A DNA stretch of 6,837 nucleotides from Anaerolineales bacterium (GCA_023144145.1 JAGLGG010000182.1:1-6837), one strand, 5' to 3'; positions 1-6,022 are shown, numbered from the stretch's first letter. Translations and numbers: made by a program. Notes: generated by a model from the sequence alone, not told the origin.

Positions 1-11
1 AAGACTCAATT

Positions 12-377
12 TTAGGCCTCCCACTTCCATGCATACCAGATAGTCATTGCATTAAACCCCATGCTTACAATTAACAAAAATTTGTCATAAGCTTTGTATC
101 CAGACAAGGCAGAGAGATTAAAAACAAGCCAGAATATGGCTAGGATGATGTTTGCCCAGCGAATCGCGGGATACTTCAACGTCAGGGTCAGCACAACCAT
201 AACAATCGGAATCAACATTAAAACCGCGATTCCCAACCACATTGCCTGACTTGGTTGCATGCCTCCTATTTCTCCCGCCTTGAAGTCTCCGGCAAATATT
301 CGCAGCACATCCCCCAAAAGATATGTCAACATTACAGCTACCCAAAATCCTGAAAGTATTATCCTCGTATCTAGCAT
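12..377 (-). CDS. Small four-helix membrane protein, DUF6326-like
   Basis: This is a complete 121-residue protein ending in TAA. It has four hydrophobic segments at about residues 9-26, 46-66, 73-92 and 99-116, separated by short polar loops, and no signal-peptide cleavage pattern. It should be an integral inner-membrane protein. The pattern (WVAVM near the N-terminus, an acidic GEIGG loop, then PIVMVVLTLTLKY and RWANIILAI) resembles the DUF6326 family of small uncharacterised membrane proteins; I recall this from family knowledge and have not searched it. No catalytic motif is visible and the function is unknown. The ATG start is well supported: an AGGAGG Shine-Dalgarno sequence lies about 10 nt upstream. 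It is the last gene in the minus-strand series, separated from the zf-TFIIB gene by about 540 gene-free bases, so it is probably transcribed independently. Confidence 0.8.
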   Translation of the reverse strand: MLDTRIILSGFWVAVMLTYLLGDVLRIFAGDFKAGEIGGMQPSQAMWLGIAVLMLIPIVMVVLTLTLKYPAIRWANIILAIFWLVFNLSALSGYKAYDKFLLIVSMGFNAMTIWYAWKWEA

Positions 378-416
378 AATTCAATCGCCTCCTATATGAA
401 TGACAATGAGCAGTTC

Positions 417-445
417 TACAAATCCCTTTTTGTGCCCTATGTCAA
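417..445 (-). promoter_or_regulatory. Possible weak promoter for the DUF6326-like gene
   Basis: A perfect -35 hexamer TTGACA (445..440) is followed after 17 nt by TTTGTA (422..417), which matches the -10 consensus at only two of six positions. Transcription would begin near 410 and give a leader of about 33 nt before the ATG. The -35 is convincing but the -10 is poor, so this is a tentative call. Confidence 0.25.
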
Positions 446-764
446 CTCCTGTACAAGGGGGGCATGGGCCGTCAGGCTGGTGTTCATAGGGTGGCCTTGC
501 TATTTTCGACTACTCGGAACCCAGCGAGCATTAGTTTCAATTACCTACACGCCGAGAGTCAATCTGGCAAGTTCAACGATGTTCTGAATAGAATCAACCC
601 AAATACTTCATCTTCGTTCTTCTGTGTTTTTCTTTTGAGTTGTTCTTTTGCGTTGAATCTACGTAGGCTTATGCGTTAATAATCGCTTAAATCTCCTCAT
701 CTTGCCTTCTTCAGTTCTCCAAACATAGGAATGGTCAGTGTAGAAGCACCTCCTCTGAGAGAAA

Positions 765-812
765 GTGTTACCCATGTTGTGAGAATATGTGTCACCCAAC
801 TTGTGAGAATAT
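765..812. repeat. Tandem pair of 24-bp repeats
   Basis: Two directly abutting 24-base units (765-788 and 789-812) agree at 21 of 24 positions; both contain GTGTYACCCA followed by TTGTGAGAATAT. Short abutting imperfect repeats of this kind occur as multiple transposase-binding sites at the ends of some insertion sequences (for example IS21-like elements). No transposase remnant is recognisable beside them, so the IS-end interpretation is inference. The repeat itself is plain in the sequence. Confidence 0.6.
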
Positions 813-921
813 TTTGAGTTGCTAGGTCCCGGCTTGGTTCAGTACAGGGATCTTCTCTAACATATCGCCATGCCCGCGGGGTCGGCTGCAGCGAATGGTA
901 GCTGCTACTCAATATCCATAT

Positions 922-1464
922 TTAAAAAGGACTCGTTGTCTGAAGAGCGATTAACAATTCCGCTACCTTCGGGTTTTCGATAAGGATTCGGTATTGAAGC
1001 AATCGTGTGACTGTAAGGAAGTCCTTCCACTCTGAAACAAACCCCTCGTCTCCAGCAAAGATCTCCTTGGCTTCTTCCAAGGACGCTGTGACATAATCAG
1101 AGGCGGTCTTCGAACTAACTTCAGCACCAAGGGCTTCGATGATGGCCTGGAACTCTCCCCTATCAAGCCATACCCCATGCCCATCGGCACAGTAATCTAC
1201 CGCCACTCCTGTTGCTCCGTAAGATATCGTCGCCATGTTCTTTCCACATTGTGGGCATTTTCGGGATGACCAATCAGCTATAAATGAATCCTGATCAGAC
1301 CAAAGATCAAAGTCAAACCAGTCTAGATCGGGATCTGCCTCGTCCTTGGCCTTCCGAAGCTCACCTTCTTCAAACCAGAGCCCTCTGCACTGGGCACATT
1401 CTTCAATATTGATTGAGTTAATTGTGTGAGTTTCAAGTGTGGTTTCATCAATTGGACATTCCAT
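922..1464 (-). CDS. Two-ribbon zf-TFIIB family protein
   Basis: This encodes a 180-residue cytosolic protein with two zinc-ribbon halves of the zf-TFIIB type. Ribbon one spans about residues 3-36: C3PID6, then C23AQC26, then GLWFEEGEL. Ribbon two spans about 70-105: C70PQC73, then YC92ADGH96GVWLDRGEF. The 'CxxC...GxWLDxGE' pattern is the family hallmark. The first ribbon has Asp6 where a second cysteine would be, which is common in this family. An acidic, aromatic-rich linker (DPDLDWFDFDLW) separates the ribbons, and residues 110-180 form a probable helical tail. The family is uncharacterised; zinc binding is expected and any nucleic-acid role is speculation. Possible starts are TTG 1515, ATG 1479 and ATG 1464. 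I chose 1464 because GGAG lies 9 nt upstream and the protein then begins MECP, as is typical. Nothing links it functionally to its neighbours. Confidence 0.85.
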   Translation of the reverse strand: MECPIDETTLETHTINSINIEECAQCRGLWFEEGELRKAKDEADPDLDWFDFDLWSDQDSFIADWSSRKCPQCGKNMATISYGATGVAVDYCADGHGVWLDRGEFQAIIEALGAEVSSKTASDYVTASLEEAKEIFAGDEGFVSEWKDFLTVTRLLQYRILIENPKVAELLIALQTTSPF

Positions 1465-1586
1465 TTTTACACGCTCCATGTTTTTTTTAGTTGTTCCTCG
1501 CTTAATGTTTTTCAATAAAAATGGCTGATGCTAGCTCCCAACAATTTTGAGCAGAATGGCCATAGTTGTGCACTAGAGATATCACA

Positions 1587-1782
1587 TTACAAAGTAGAAG
1601 TGCGACTTTGCAGCTGCGAGATAAGGCACCCGGGGTTCTTACCACCAATGTCAAGCACAACATCCCTATCGTACAACTTCATTGGCAAATCACGCCGCGT
1701 ACCCTAAGTCCGTACCATGCAGAGCTGGGTTGTACTCAGGCCTATCGAAGTTCTCCTCTTCGCAATGAAAACCCTCAATCAA
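1587..1782 (-). pseudogene. Small coupled ORF split by a frameshift, unknown function
   Basis: Right behind the selenoprotein, a TTG (1782..1780) overlaps its TGA stop in a TTGA arrangement, with GGGGAG 4 nt upstream, so translational coupling is possible. The frame gives 30 residues, including the stretch FDRPEYNPALHGTDLGYAA, and ends at TGA 1692..1690. A different frame then gives a protein-like stretch containing MKLYDRDVVLDIGGKNPG (ATG at 1682) and ends at TAA 1589..1587. ATG 1682 has no ribosome binding site. Joining the frames near 1690-1700 would make one protein of roughly 60-65 residues. I read this as a small gene broken by one indel, either real decay or a sequencing error. I do not recognise the family. 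The DRDVVLDIGG segment faintly recalls small beta-barrel proteins with a 'GDVV..K.GG' motif, but that is weak. Each half alone could also be chance. Confidence 0.35.
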
Positions 1783-2225
1783 TTATCTCCCCAATCCTCC
1801 AGGAGCAGCTGTACCGCGCTGCTCACGACCCCATTACAAGTTTTTTCATAGAGATTCCGGGCGTCATACTCACGTGCCCCTTCTTCGCTACTCATGTCTA
1901 AACCGGTGAGGTCGTTACACCGCACAGCGCCGTTTAATTCAGTGAACCGACGCATGAATTCTTCAGTCTTGATACCGACTTCATCTGCATTATCCTGTCC
2001 GTATAAAAGACCAATCGCTAATGCGCCACCGGATACAGCCCCACACACTTCTCCCACTCCCAGGCCCCCAGATAAACCTGAGGCGATGCGGGGAATACAC
2101 GCGCAATTCTGCCCAGTTGCCTTGCTGACCGCAAGGAGAACTGATTCTGCTCAACCATAGCTCTTGAATTGCTCCAGTGCATATTCAATGGCTGTTTCGA
2201 TGGAAAAATCACCCGAAATGGTCAC
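1779..2225 (-). CDS. C-GCAxxG-C-C family selenoprotein (Sec25, read through TGA)
   Basis: This encodes a 148-residue protein if TGA 2153..2151 (codon 25) is read as selenocysteine. The start is GTG 2225, with AAGGAG 5 nt upstream. Residues 1-24 form a short helical lead-in (IETAIEYALEQFKSYG), followed by U25-AESVLLAV. In the C-GCAxxG-C-C putative redox family (about 140 residues) this segment reads 'YNCAxxVLLA', so the TGA stands exactly at the first conserved cysteine. The other family cysteines are present: C61 in CGAVSG (the CGAxxG motif), C103 and C130. Extra cysteines C41 and C43 form NCAC. The Gly-rich SGLSGGLGVGEVCG segment is typical of the family. The protein is probably a cytosolic thiol/selenol redox protein; its substrate is unknown. 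Conventional callers would start it at GTG 2057 and lose U25. A SECIS-like hairpin follows the TGA. It ends at another TGA, consistent with the family's normal C-terminus. It lies 32 bases after an attC-like site. Confidence 0.8.
2113..2153 (-). promoter_or_regulatory. Bacterial SECIS-like element after the in-frame TGA
   Basis: After the TGA (2153..2151), the mRNA can form an outer stem UCAGUU (2144..2139) with AACUGG (2118..2113), a 2x1 internal loop CU/C, and a perfect inner stem CCUUGC (2136..2131) with GCAAGG (2125..2120), closed by the loop GGUCA (2130..2126). Twenty nucleotides separate the TGA from the loop, inside the 16-37 nt window of the bacterial SECIS model. The loop starts with G, as that model requires. 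The apex UUGC-GGUC resembles the E. coli fdhF SECIS apex (UUGC-AGGUCU), the SelB contact. The pairing is read directly; SelB binding is inference. Confidence 0.75.
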
Positions 2226-2257
2226 TTTTACTCCTTTCTTCCGAATGTATTAATGTT

Positions 2258-2348
2258 ACCTAACGGCTCCGGGATGATCGGCCCAGGATAACTCCGAGCG
2301 AAATCCTAAGCGGCCGCGGACCAGGTACGATCCATCCCTTTGTTAGCC
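2258..2348 (-). other. attC-like recombination site (integron cassette boundary)
   Basis: On the minus strand this 91-base site begins with GGCTAAC (R'', 2348..2342) and ends with GTTAGGT (R', 2264..2258, matching the core GTTRRRY). Inside R'', after the spacer AAA, GGGATGGATCG (2338..2328) pairs with CGATCATCCC (2280..2271), leaving exactly one unpaired G. A single extrahelical G in the left arm is a known attC recognition feature. Complementarity continues inward through CCWGG blocks. The spacer on the R' side is six bases. It starts 11 bases after the GNAT stop and ends 32 bases before the selenoprotein GTG, the usual placement between cassettes. R'' deviates from RYYYAAC at one position. 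Recombination activity is not shown by sequence alone. Confidence 0.6.
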
Positions 2349-2359
2349 TGTTCGTAATA

Positions 2360-2821
2360 TTACAATTGCAGTTCTCTTAGTGACACACTTTTTCTAAAGC
2401 TGCCTTTTTTTAAAAAGTAACGCTGATGTCCGGGAGGAAAATTCTGTAACTCTCCAAACACTTGATAGCCATTTTGCTCATAGAAGTCAGGCGCCTGAAA
2501 ACTGAACTTGTCTAAATAGGCATTCTTTGCACCACGTTGCCGCGCTTCATCTTCAGCGAGCGTCAACAGGCGATGTCCAAATCCACGACCACGAAGTTCG
2601 TCTTTCACCCAAAGTAGATCCAAATGGAACCAGTCCCAATATGTTTCTCCTAACACACCACCTACAATTGCTTCGTCAGGCGCGTGAAGAACGAAACATA
2701 GGCGCTGAAACCTGTTATCGCCAGCTTGTTTTTCGTTGTAATTCCCAACGCCTCGTCCAATTATCCCCCATGCTGATTCTTCTGGCTTTTCAACATATGC
2801 GATGTGATATTCTTCATCCAT
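2360..2821 (-). CDS. GNAT family N-acetyltransferase
   Basis: This encodes a 153-residue single-domain GCN5-related N-acetyltransferase, expected to transfer acetyl from acetyl-CoA to an amine in the cytosol; its acceptor is unknown. The domain core is clear. Residues 51-72 form strands beta-3 and beta-4 (AIVGGVLGE, then WFHLDLLWV). Motif A follows as R77GRGFG82, the pyrophosphate-binding loop of the form RxxGxG, leading into the helix HRLLTLAEDEARQRG. Residues 99-125 carry motif B (NAYLDKFSFQAPDFYEQNGYQVFGEL), including the 'FYEKxGF'-type segment near the acceptor site. The C-terminal tail GHQRYFLKK is typical of the family. The ATG start is the only good choice, because TAG lies in frame four codons before it; AGAGAGGA lies about 15 nt upstream, a long spacing. 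Acetyltransferases are common integron-cassette cargo, and an attC-like site directly follows. A drug-resistance role cannot be concluded. Confidence 0.88.
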   Translation of the reverse strand: MDEEYHIAYVEKPEESAWGIIGRGVGNYNEKQAGDNRFQRLCFVLHAPDEAIVGGVLGETYWDWFHLDLLWVKDELRGRGFGHRLLTLAEDEARQRGAKNAYLDKFSFQAPDFYEQNGYQVFGELQNFPPGHQRYFLKKGSFRKSVSLRELQL

Positions 2822-2893
2822 TTGCAGCTATATAATTCCTCTCTAAAAGATTTCGCCTCGCCATATGAAAGAGGGTCAATGCAGATACTATCC

Positions 2894-2938
2894 AAGGGAC
2901 TCCCTTGCAGGTAGCGATCGAACGATTTGCTCACCTGC
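2894..2938. repeat. Two adjacent hairpins in the GNAT leader
   Basis: AAGGGA-C-TCCCTT (2894-2906) is a perfect 6-bp inverted repeat. Immediately after it, GCAGGTAGC (2907-2915) pairs with GCTCACCTGC (2929-2938) with one bulged base, enclosing ATCG-AA-CGAT (2917-2926). They lie between the APH stop and the GNAT start, about 75-120 bases upstream of the GNAT ATG, so they would be in a structured leader if one transcript covers both. Neither is followed by a T-run on the minus strand, so they are not ordinary intrinsic terminators. Confidence 0.5.
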
Positions 2939-2953
2939 TCGACGTTTTGTGCT

Positions 2954-3024
2954 CACCAACATGCCTCACTCCAGTTGAAACGCTGCAAGCATTGCAGCTT
3001 ACAATTCGCGCAACTCGGTTAGGT
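2954..3024 (-). other. Possible degenerate attC site after the APH gene
   Basis: ACCTAAC (3024..3018), a perfect R'' box (RYYYAAC), begins 10 bases after the APH stop. The arm CCGAGTTG can pair with CAACTGG farther on, leaving one extra G, and between them GCTGCAA-TGC-TTGCAGC is a perfect 7-bp hairpin. The best right-hand core is GTTGGTG (2960..2954), which departs from GTTRRRY at two positions, and the spacers are uneven. The placement is suggestive but the site is weak; it could be chance. Confidence 0.3.
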
Positions 3025-3034
3025 GGAACTGGGG

Positions 3035-4033
3035 TTACCCCGCAAAACTATTACCAACAATTTCAGGTTGAGACAAAATCATTTGCTTCCACGAAGTATG
3101 AAGTTTTGGGTTCGATTGAATCCAGTCGTTCATTACTGTAAACAATAAGATGCGTCTATATGCTATAAATAGATCCAATCGCCCCAACCATTTCGAAGAT
3201 AACTGATTCTCACGCGAATACCCTTCCATAAAGAAATCGAGGAACCCGAGCAATTTATCGCGATGATGCATTTGGCCGTTCATGCCGCCGGACAAGAAAA
3301 TCAGGTTATTTTGGCAAGCAATCGCAATATCGTTGATGAACCAATGATGGTTAGCAACATCAAAATCTAACAACGTTATGCGATTGCCATCATCCAATAG
3401 ATTCCAAATATGGGGATCGTTATGGATAAATCCGAAAGATTCTCGATCCACCGGTAACGCTTCTAACTGTTGCTTTATCTCAACCCACTTCTCTTTTACT
3501 TCATCATCCTGAATCCAATTATGGAAGCCATCCCATTCCCTTCTCCAAGTAAGATATTCTCCCCCAGTCTCAGAATCTATCAAAGCTTTCCAGGAAGGAT
3601 ATTTTTTCGCCAGTCGATGTAATTTGCCTATGGTTTCTCCCCAATTTCGGAAAAATTCCGGATCCCACGTTTTCTCTTTTCGAGTTTTTCCAGGGACAAG
3701 TTCCATACTATAGCCAACCCACAAATAGTTCTCATCCAGAAAAGTTTCATACAAATTTCCACCTGGTGAAAACTGCGGAAATACGATATGTGCTCCATTC
3801 TCGCCTAGGAAGCGTACAAATCCCAATCGTTTTTCAAAACAGAGTCGCCCAATTCGTTGACCTTCTGTCGGGATTGCCATGACTTTCAACAATCGCCGAA
3901 TATCTTTATACGCATATGCGTAAACAATACCATCAGATGACTCATCCCCACCACCAAAATGACTCAGCTGGGCATTTGTGATACCAAAAGATTTTGCCAA
4001 CGCTTCCAGGACCGCTTGTGGAACGGGTATCAT
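3035..4033 (-). CDS. Aminoglycoside phosphotransferase (APH)-family kinase
   Basis: This encodes a 332-residue cytosolic protein of the APH/choline-kinase-like fold, expected to phosphorylate a small-molecule hydroxyl with ATP. The N-lobe carries a basic LLKVMAIPT segment with the probable ATP-contacting Lys50. The catalytic loop is H204-N-D206-P-H-I-W-N211-L-L, with Asp206 as the probable catalytic base. It is followed by the metal-binding LLDFDV (Asp223 and Asp225) and the HHWFINDIA helix typical of the family. The substrate is unknown: similar proteins act on aminoglycosides, homoserine, fructosamine or choline, so an antibiotic-resistance label is not justified. Upstream, GTG 4045 is a possible start, but I prefer ATG 4033 because GGAG lies 6 nt before it, inside the longer version's first codons. 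A GTTAGGC core lies 34 bases upstream and an ACCTAAC box 10 bases downstream, so the gene may be a cassette. Confidence 0.85.
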   Translation of the reverse strand: MIPVPQAVLEALAKSFGITNAQLSHFGGGDESSDGIVYAYAYKDIRRLLKVMAIPTEGQRIGRLCFEKRLGFVRFLGENGAHIVFPQFSPGGNLYETFLDENYLWVGYSMELVPGKTRKEKTWDPEFFRNWGETIGKLHRLAKKYPSWKALIDSETGGEYLTWRREWDGFHNWIQDDEVKEKWVEIKQQLEALPVDRESFGFIHNDPHIWNLLDDGNRITLLDFDVANHHWFINDIAIACQNNLIFLSGGMNGQMHHRDKLLGFLDFFMEGYSRENQLSSKWLGRLDLFIAYRRILLFTVMNDWIQSNPKLHTSWKQMILSQPEIVGNSFAG

Positions 4034-4067
4034 ATTCTTCTCCACAAATTTATTGTTCAGTTTCGCA

Positions 4068-4195
4068 GCCTAACGGCCTCGAATATCGCGGTGGGGATGC
4101 ACAATTATGAACATCTTTCATGAAGAATGTCAAAGACATTCTTCCAAGCTATCCGGCTCTGCCGGATAGCCGTCTGCTTAAGCTCGCTGTTGGGC
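4068..4195 (-). other. Possible attC site upstream of the APH gene
   Basis: On the minus strand, GCCCAAC (4195..4189, matching RYYYAAC) and GTTAGGC (4074..4068, an exact consensus core) enclose 128 bases, within the known attC size range. The right core lies 34 bases before the APH ATG, the same distance class as at the selenoprotein gene. The arms next to the boxes pair poorly, unlike the site at 2258-2348. The centre carries the two strong hairpins described separately, which would form the variable end structure. I treat GTTAGGC as the likelier real part and the R'' assignment as tentative. Confidence 0.4.
4122..4170. repeat. Two consecutive perfect 10-bp hairpins
   Basis: GAAGAATGTC (4122-4131) and GACATTCTTC (4135-4144) form a perfect 10-bp inverted repeat with loop AAA. 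Three bases later, GCTATCCGGC (4148-4157) and GCCGGATAGC (4161-4170) form a second perfect 10-bp repeat with loop TCT. No T-run follows either on the minus strand, which argues against intrinsic termination. They lie inside the possible attC site and would be extruded on single-stranded DNA. Confidence 0.8.
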
Positions 4196-4458
4196 AGCGG
4201 AGATTGCCCGCTCGTAATACCTGTGAGTAGTCCTACAGGGCGAACTCGTCAACCTTGCCATCGGGAATTATATCGATGCTCTGCATTGCCATGCCCACTG
4301 TGCTTAAGTCTCAAGAGTGCCTTGTCGGAGTCGCAACCGTGCCGGACCTTAGGAAAGCTCGTGTGTGTGGCTTACCTTGCCAAGCACCCGATCGAACACA
4401 TCCTGTCCTGTCCGAGAGCAGAACGTCCGACCTAGCTCATGGAAAGGTGAGCATTAAT
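4196..4458. other. Gene-poor stretch after the sulfatase-like gene
   Basis: No intact gene. On the minus strand one frame is open in pieces separated by TGA and TAG, including the short peptide-like stretch MAMQSIDIIPDGKVDEFAL ending at a TAG, without a ribosome binding site. This may be the remnant of a small gene. No R'' box follows the sulfatase-like stop directly, so if that gene is a cassette it carries this long tail. Nothing else is recognisable. Confidence 0.4.
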
Positions 4459-6015
4459 TTAATCCGTCTCATCACAGGTATTGGGGTATTCCTCGAAATC
4501 GAAACGCCCTTCTTGAGTGAAGCGATAACTCGTATCCGGTAATAAGCCAAAGTTTCCGTTGAAGTATGTGTCGAACACGACGCGGAAAATATTCACCGGG
4601 GTGATGGAATTGTAGAAAAGCGATTGTGACCCTGGAGTGAAGAAAGCAGCAAGGATTTTGACCTCATTCTGATACCCTCCCCATGGCGTTCCGTGGTCCC
4701 CCGCAAGGACAATGATCGGTGGCGTTTTAGAGTCTCGGATAAGTTGGGGAATGATCTCTAGCATCCTCTTATTGATGTAGCTTACTGCGGCGACGTTACC
4801 CCGTTTGTCATCCTCCCAAGTATAGATATTTCCAGCATCTGCGTCGTACGGTATGTCGATCTTTTCCCCGTCAGGCCCGAACACGAATGGGGAATGGGGA
4901 ATTATTAAGTGGACAAATACAAATTTCGGTCCCAGGATGTCTGGCACCTTTGCAAGCTGCTTGAGTGCGTATAGCGTATCTTCATAGTTAGTGTAGTCAG
5001 CGAGTTGACTGTTTTTAGCTTCTTGCACGTCCAAATAAACCCTCGCCACCGTCGTTCTTAGGAGCAAGTATTCAAAGGGAGACAGAAGAGCGGTGCCGCT
5101 TGACTTGTAGACAATCGCCGCATCGTCCCATACAAACCGCTCCCATGGATTCTTGAACACGATCGTCTGATAGCCCAGTCCCTCCAATTGCTGACGAACT
5201 AAATTGTGCTTCAGGTAAGGCAAGAGCCATGATGGATCTTCATCGGGTGCAATCCCCGACTTGATGGTCTGAATGTATTCCATGTTGAATGTAGATGTAA
5301 GTGAGTGGCTTGTCCGGGAGTAGTTGCTCTGGGCGCATTCAGCGATAGTGAACCCCAGCTGCCGGAGATCCCCAAGGAATGAGGTGTTATCAATTCCATA
5401 TACCTGTTCGAGTACGTCTGAACGAGCATACCCATCCAACACAATGTAGTAGATGTCGGGCGGGATTGAGTCGTCTGTCCAAGATATCAATGGTGTGACA
5501 GAGTTGACCTCGGGGTTTCTGGACGGAGTTAGATTGCGAAGGAGAAAGGCACTGATCTGAATAGTCGGCAGTAAAATCAAGATGGTGGAGAATATGTTCA
5601 AGGCCACTGTCAGGTCTGGATAGATTCGTGATCTCTTTATCAGCCAGAGAGCTGCGGCCAAGATAATGCCTGACCAAACCACGAGAAAATACCGGTGTCG
5701 ACCGGATTCCAATCCAAATACGCTGATGGAGTTCCAGGGGATGTAAAAGCGACCATACAGGAAGAACCAAAGCACCAGCAGGCTTGTCAGTAGCCCCGCG
5801 AGCTGCCAGCTCCTACTAAGCAGCCTCAACCCGCAAAGAATAATCGCCGTGATGGATAAGGAGATAAGGAGGGGCTTGAGCGCACCCTGTGCGTAGATCT
5901 GGTCAATATTGAATGCGAGAAGACCAACAATCGGGTAGGCGGCAAGGGAGAAGGTATGAACTGGAATGTGACGAAACAGTTCCTTTATTGCGCCTCGGCT
6001 GCAGCGAACGGGCAT
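4459..6015 (-). CDS. Membrane-anchored sulfatase/LTA-synthase-like alkaline-phosphatase-superfamily protein
   Basis: This encodes 518 residues. The N-terminal third is membrane-embedded, with about five hydrophobic segments near 21-38, 48-66, 71-91, 108-126 and 135-160. An alkaline-phosphatase-superfamily domain follows from about residue 186, expected outside the membrane. Motifs in order are PDIYYIVLDGY (Asp194, metal ligand), SNYSRTSHSL (Thr235, the likely nucleophile by analogy with the Thr of LtaS GKTS), FVHLIIPHSPF (His369 and His374) and LAGDHGTPWGG (Asp440, His441; the DHG metal site). Related enzymes transfer phosphoglycerol or phosphoethanolamine to envelope glycans, or hydrolyse sulfate or phosphate esters; which reaction applies cannot be told here. 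The nucleophile segment lacks the C/S-x-P-x-R signature of true sulfatases, favouring a transferase-type role. ATG 6015 has only a weak AGG 8 nt upstream. A good promoter lies directly before it. It could be a large cassette, or simply a chromosomal gene. Confidence 0.85.
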   Translation of the reverse strand: MPVRCSRGAIKELFRHIPVHTFSLAAYPIVGLLAFNIDQIYAQGALKPLLISLSITAIILCGLRLLSRSWQLAGLLTSLLVLWFFLYGRFYIPWNSISVFGLESGRHRYFLVVWSGIILAAALWLIKRSRIYPDLTVALNIFSTILILLPTIQISAFLLRNLTPSRNPEVNSVTPLISWTDDSIPPDIYYIVLDGYARSDVLEQVYGIDNTSFLGDLRQLGFTIAECAQSNYSRTSHSLTSTFNMEYIQTIKSGIAPDEDPSWLLPYLKHNLVRQQLEGLGYQTIVFKNPWERFVWDDAAIVYKSSGTALLSPFEYLLLRTTVARVYLDVQEAKNSQLADYTNYEDTLYALKQLAKVPDILGPKFVFVHLIIPHSPFVFGPDGEKIDIPYDADAGNIYTWEDDKRGNVAAVSYINKRMLEIIPQLIRDSKTPPIIVLAGDHGTPWGGYQNEVKILAAFFTPGSQSLFYNSITPVNIFRVVFDTYFNGNFGLLPDTSYRFTQEGRFDFEEYPNTCDETD

Positions 6016-6022
6016 ATGTGTA

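Larger units (their letters stand above)
378..921. other. Gene-free stretch
   Basis: About 540 bases with no supportable gene on either strand. Open frames here are short, lack ribosome binding sites and encode low-complexity or unconvincing peptides. The stretch holds the possible promoter near 417-445 and the 24-bp tandem repeat pair at 765-812. I see no terminator or RNA gene. Confidence 0.6.

Noticed and set aside
1536..1542. TCCCAAC (GTTGGGA on the minus strand) before the zf-TFIIB gene as an attC core
   Set aside because: It breaks the core consensus at the last position, and no paired box at a suitable distance with matching arms was found, so the downstream end of the selenoprotein cassette remains undefined.
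1779..2225. Alternative genetic code in which TGA is a sense codon for Trp or Gly
   Set aside because: The five long genes contain many TGG Trp codons, no in-frame TGA, and keep full family-like lengths. A recoded genome would show several internal TGA codons in about 3.9 kb of coding sequence.
3035..4033. Calling the APH-family kinase an aminoglycoside resistance gene
   Set aside because: Only the generic fold motifs are visible; this superfamily includes many metabolic kinases, and no subfamily signature was recognised.
4122..4170. Perfect hairpins as intrinsic terminators
   Set aside because: No T-run follows either hairpin on the minus strand, and all nearby genes are on that strand.
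4441..4458. GGAAAG hairpin as a group II intron domain V
   Set aside because: It is a simple 6-bp hairpin without the catalytic triad, bulge or second stem of domain V, and there is no reverse transcriptase.
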